Shown: piece after piece, positions 46,939-48,970 of the stretch
Layout of the letters: each line of letters begins with the position of its first letter
Position numbering within the stretch: the stretch's first letter is position 1
IMG/VR virus record: IMGVR_UViG_3300030106_005909
Span: 1 to 48,970 of that record
From: a virus
Reading direction: 5' to 3' (one strand)
DNA: 48,970 bases
Translations under genes and position numbers: made by a program
The notes under the pieces: model-generated
Told to the model about the DNA's origin: nothing
What the model saw: only the letters and a program-made list of their open reading frames with translations
Database searches by the model: none

Positions 46939-47339
46939 TACATGCCCCCTTTTTTCTTAAAATCTAAAAACTCGGGCATATCTTCAGGCATTCGCATGCG
47001 GTCCTTGCCTTGGTATAAAGACTTCATAGCAGGGTCTTCAAAAGACGGAGTAAAGCGAAACTTTTTTGTCATAATTGGGTTAAGCCTAGGGTCTGTCTTA
47101 TAATCCAAGAAATCTTCCTTGCTTCCAAGTCTTGGTATACGGTCCTTGCCTTGATATAGGTCTTTTTTGCTACGTGCTGTTGCCTCTGCAGCAGCTAAAC
47201 CAAATGGGTCAGTAGATATAATTAACATCAACTCTTTGGCGAAGTCAGGATTTTGCAATTCCTGAGACTTCCGTTCTAGCATTTCCTTAATGCGCCGAGC
47301 TTCCTCTTGACCAGACCTTTCCTTCTTGCCGTAATCCAT
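46938..47339 (-). CDS. Small late protein with internal duplication
   Basis: A 133 aa protein from the ATG at 47339 (GAGGG upstream); one at 47351 would overlap the gene before. It contains LYQGKDR twice about 46 residues apart, each followed by a similar DFLDYK or EFLDFK segment. It has a helical start and a basic end. Unknown function; a repeat-bearing structural peptide is possible. Confidence 0.6.
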   Translation of the reverse strand: MDYGKKERSGQEEARRIKEMLERKSQELQNPDFAKELMLIISTDPFGLAAAEATARSKKDLYQGKDRIPRLGSKEDFLDYKTDPRLNPIMTKKFRFTPSFEDPAMKSLYQGKDRMRMPEDMPEFLDFKKKGGM

Positions 47340-47340
47340 A

Positions 47341-47565
47341 CTAGCCCTCACCGTTCTGCTTATCGCGCTTTGCCAAGGCGATAGAAAGCTGTCGCTTCTG
47401 ATGCACTGGCACCTGCGACCAATATAGCCGATTTGATTCTTCAGGTGCGTCTGGAAAATCAGGCAGTTCGCTGTATTTCACAAGTAAATCGTGCATCCAA
47501 TCTCTCGCTGTCCAGCCAATCCAAATGCCTACAACCAAAGCCGCAGCGATAATTGCAATCGTCAT
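47341..47565 (-). CDS. Small membrane-anchored late protein
   Basis: A 74 aa protein starting in the terL stop (ATGA). Residues 1-18 (TIAIIAAALVVGIWIGW) form one N-terminal membrane helix, followed by a charged cytoplasmic or periplasmic part. The shape fits an inner-membrane spanin or Rz-like start, but it is short and not in the lysis cassette. Unknown. Confidence 0.65.
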   Translation of the reverse strand: MTIAIIAAALVVGIWIGWTARDWMHDLLVKYSELPDFPDAPEESNRLYWSQVPVHQKRQLSIALAKRDKQNGEG

Positions 47566-48970
47566 CGGCCACCTCCACGGTAAAATCGCTTCTGAGGACG
47601 AACACCCCGCCTGCGACCGCCGCGTGCTGCAATGTCGTTCATCTCTTTAGCCTTAGTCAAATTATCAGACACTTCTAGCACAGGGCGCATCCTATTATCC
47701 GCCTCAAATATAAGAGCCGTGCAGTCAATCAGGTCATCATGCTCTCCTGGCATATGGTCATAGCGTCCAGATTGAGTGCGAACATAGGTCGTACACTCAT
47801 GGCAGAAGCGTCGAGAGTGCTCGGTATATGCCTTTTCTCGTATTCTTCGGCGCAGCTCGTCAATAATCCTGGCCTTATTATACGAGCCAATAATTGTGCC
47901 ATATATCTGAGAGGCATCTTTGCCAGGACGTATCGCTTTTCCAGGGCGGCGCAACTGCATCTGGCGATATCCCATAGTATTAACAATGTGGCTGATGGTT
48001 GAATAGCCGTGATTGTTAGCTTCTGGTGAGATAAACGCCCTGTTATAATACTTCGCAGCCAGCACCGCTTGCTCCCCAAGGAACTCTGGAGAGTACTTAG
48101 AGTACAGCTCTGCCACTATCTCTTTGGCGTGTCGGTCGTAAACCCGTGCTGCTGACCAGTCGCCGTCCTTTGAACCCATCGCGGAGTCCGTTCCAATGAT
48201 GTATTCATGGCCCGGTACCGGCTTTTTGTACATCTGCCACTCGAGACCAGTGCCACCAGGCTGTATATCTCCGTCTACATCAATAAACTCTCTGAACTGT
48301 TTGAACTCATCGGGCAATGGCTTCGCTGCCCACTCAGCAATAACACGCTGGTCTATGGCTCTTGAGCCTGATGCTATAAACGACATCTGCCAAGACAACG
48401 GAAACTCTTGGTCAAACTCGTCTAAGTCACCGAATTCTTGGCGTTTATTTAACCCCCACCGCATTTCACTAGGGGTAAGGCCGTACTCGAAACACCTGTC
48501 AAACCATGCCCATCCGTCTGTCCGGTGCCAATATCGCAGCTCATCCTTAGCAATAAGACGGGCTTTGTTGTGAAACGTGTTCTCTTTTTTGCTTTTGCTG
48601 GTGGAGCGCAAGATATCGCCTTGCTCCCACAGGGCCAGCATCTCGTCATGCAATCTTGCTTCGTCTTCGGTAATACCTGTGGTATACTTGGGGACTCCTT
48701 GCCAGCTGAAAAAGAAAGGCCTCCATATGGCGTGGTCAGGGCTTTCCGTCCAATCCCTCCAGGCAGACTTAAAACGATTGTAGTGACTTCCGCTTGCCCC
48801 TTTCGCTGTAGACTCAATTAACACAAATGTAAATGATTCCGATAACATAGAGGCCAGCGTTGATGTAAGCTGCGCCTCGGCAGTAGTGCTTCGCCGTAAA
48901 TGGTCCCATGCTGCAAGCTCCGAAATGTGTATAAATGAGGGGTCGCCGCCCCGGTTAGCCTCTGTTGAGC
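47562..48970 (-). CDS. terL: Terminase large subunit, C-terminal part (starts at 572)
   Basis: The remainder of the 626 aa protein, read through the window edge. It shows LIESTAKG (motif III-like coupling segment near the ATPase end), then the RNase H-like nuclease triad: GTDSA with its Asp, SPEANNHG with its Glu, and HDDLID with its Asp. The nuclease trims DNA concatemers to head length. Bases 48871-48970 duplicate 1-100. A methionine codon at 48848 is internal, not the start. Confidence 0.93.
   Translation of the reverse strand, partial: STEANRGGDPSFIHISELAAWDHLRRSTTAEAQLTSTLASMLSESFTFVLIESTAKGASGSHYNRFKSAWRDWTESPDHAIWRPFFFSWQGVPKYTTGITEDEARLHDEMLALWEQGDILRSTSKSKKENTFHNKARLIAKDELRYWHRTDGWAWFDRCFEYGLTPSEMRWGLNKRQEFGDLDEFDQEFPLSWQMSFIASGSRAIDQRVIAEWAAKPLPDEFKQFREFIDVDGDIQPGGTGLEWQMYKKPVPGHEYIIGTDSAMGSKDGDWSAARVYDRHAKEIVAELYSKYSPEFLGEQAVLAAKYYNRAFISPEANNHGYSTISHIVNTMGYRQMQLRRPGKAIRPGKDASQIYGTIIGSYNKARIIDELRRRIREKAYTEHSRRFCHECTTYVRTQSGRYDHMPGEHDDLIDCTALIFEADNRMRPVLEVSDNLTKAKEMNDIAARGGRRRGVRPQKRFYRGGGR
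48871..48970. repeat. End-to-start duplication (circular overlap)
   Basis: These 100 bases equal 1-100 except that base 48969 is G where base 99 is T. The joined reading frame of terL is intact, so the repeat most likely reflects the closing of a circular or circularly permuted map and not a packaged terminal repeat. The mismatch is synonymous (GGA to GGC, Gly). Confidence 0.9.

Noticed and set aside
48871-48970. A packaged direct terminal repeat
   Set aside because: It is exactly 100 bases, lies inside terL, and joins to an intact reading frame, which fits a circular map overlap.

Overview
The window is a complete or near-complete genome of a tailed double-stranded DNA phage, about 48.9 kb. 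Its last 100 bases (48871-48970) repeat bases 1-100 with one mismatch, and the large terminase gene reads straight across the junction, so the molecule is circular or circularly permuted and was cut inside terL. The structural set points to a podovirus-like virion: TerL, a P22-type portal, scaffold, coat, a gp10/gp12-like nozzle candidate, and three very large late proteins that look like ejection proteins, with no tail tube, sheath or tape measure recognised. An N-terminal lipoprotein signal in the lysis region and an SSB ending in DDDIPF fit a Gram-negative, proteobacterial-type host. No host is proved.

Layout. Minus strand, 25317-48970 and on across the junction to 1474: the late block. 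In transcription order it has two small genes, a TerS candidate and TerL (1474 down to 1, then 48970 down to 47562), four small virion-region genes, portal, scaffold, coat, a tRNA-like RNA element, a decoration-like protein, adaptor, nozzle, a beta-helix protein, three large presumed internal virion proteins (612, 904 and 1785 aa) and two fibre-like proteins. Minus strand, 20228-25309: a GH25 endolysin, holin and spanin-like small genes, an HTH-phosphoesterase, three lysine-rich small proteins and an unknown. Plus strand, 2349-2963 and 4193-12577: a dense series of small, mostly unrecognised, translationally coupled genes (early region), ending in a putative DNA-binding protein and a tyrosine integrase followed by a terminator. 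Plus strand, 12854-20288: the replication and recombination operon (replisome organizer, DnaB-like helicase, RusA, DUF3310, YqaJ nuclease, RecT, SSB), then small membrane genes and a lytic transglycosylase.

The one long gene-free stretch, 2964-4192, is not blank. Its left part is rich in repeats, palindromes and G/C runs, and its right part is a chain of at least eight small hairpins, many with cUUCGg loops, leading into the first early gene. It is the best candidate for an origin, control region or structured leader RNA.

How the parts work together: the integrase suggests a temperate life style, but no repressor is recognised. DNA replication would use a host polymerase recruited through the organizer and helicase; YqaJ, RecT, SSB and RusA would process ends, anneal strands and resolve branches to give concatemers for TerL. 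The most unusual single element is a compact tRNA-like fold without an anticodon arm just downstream of the coat gene (41745-41797, minus).
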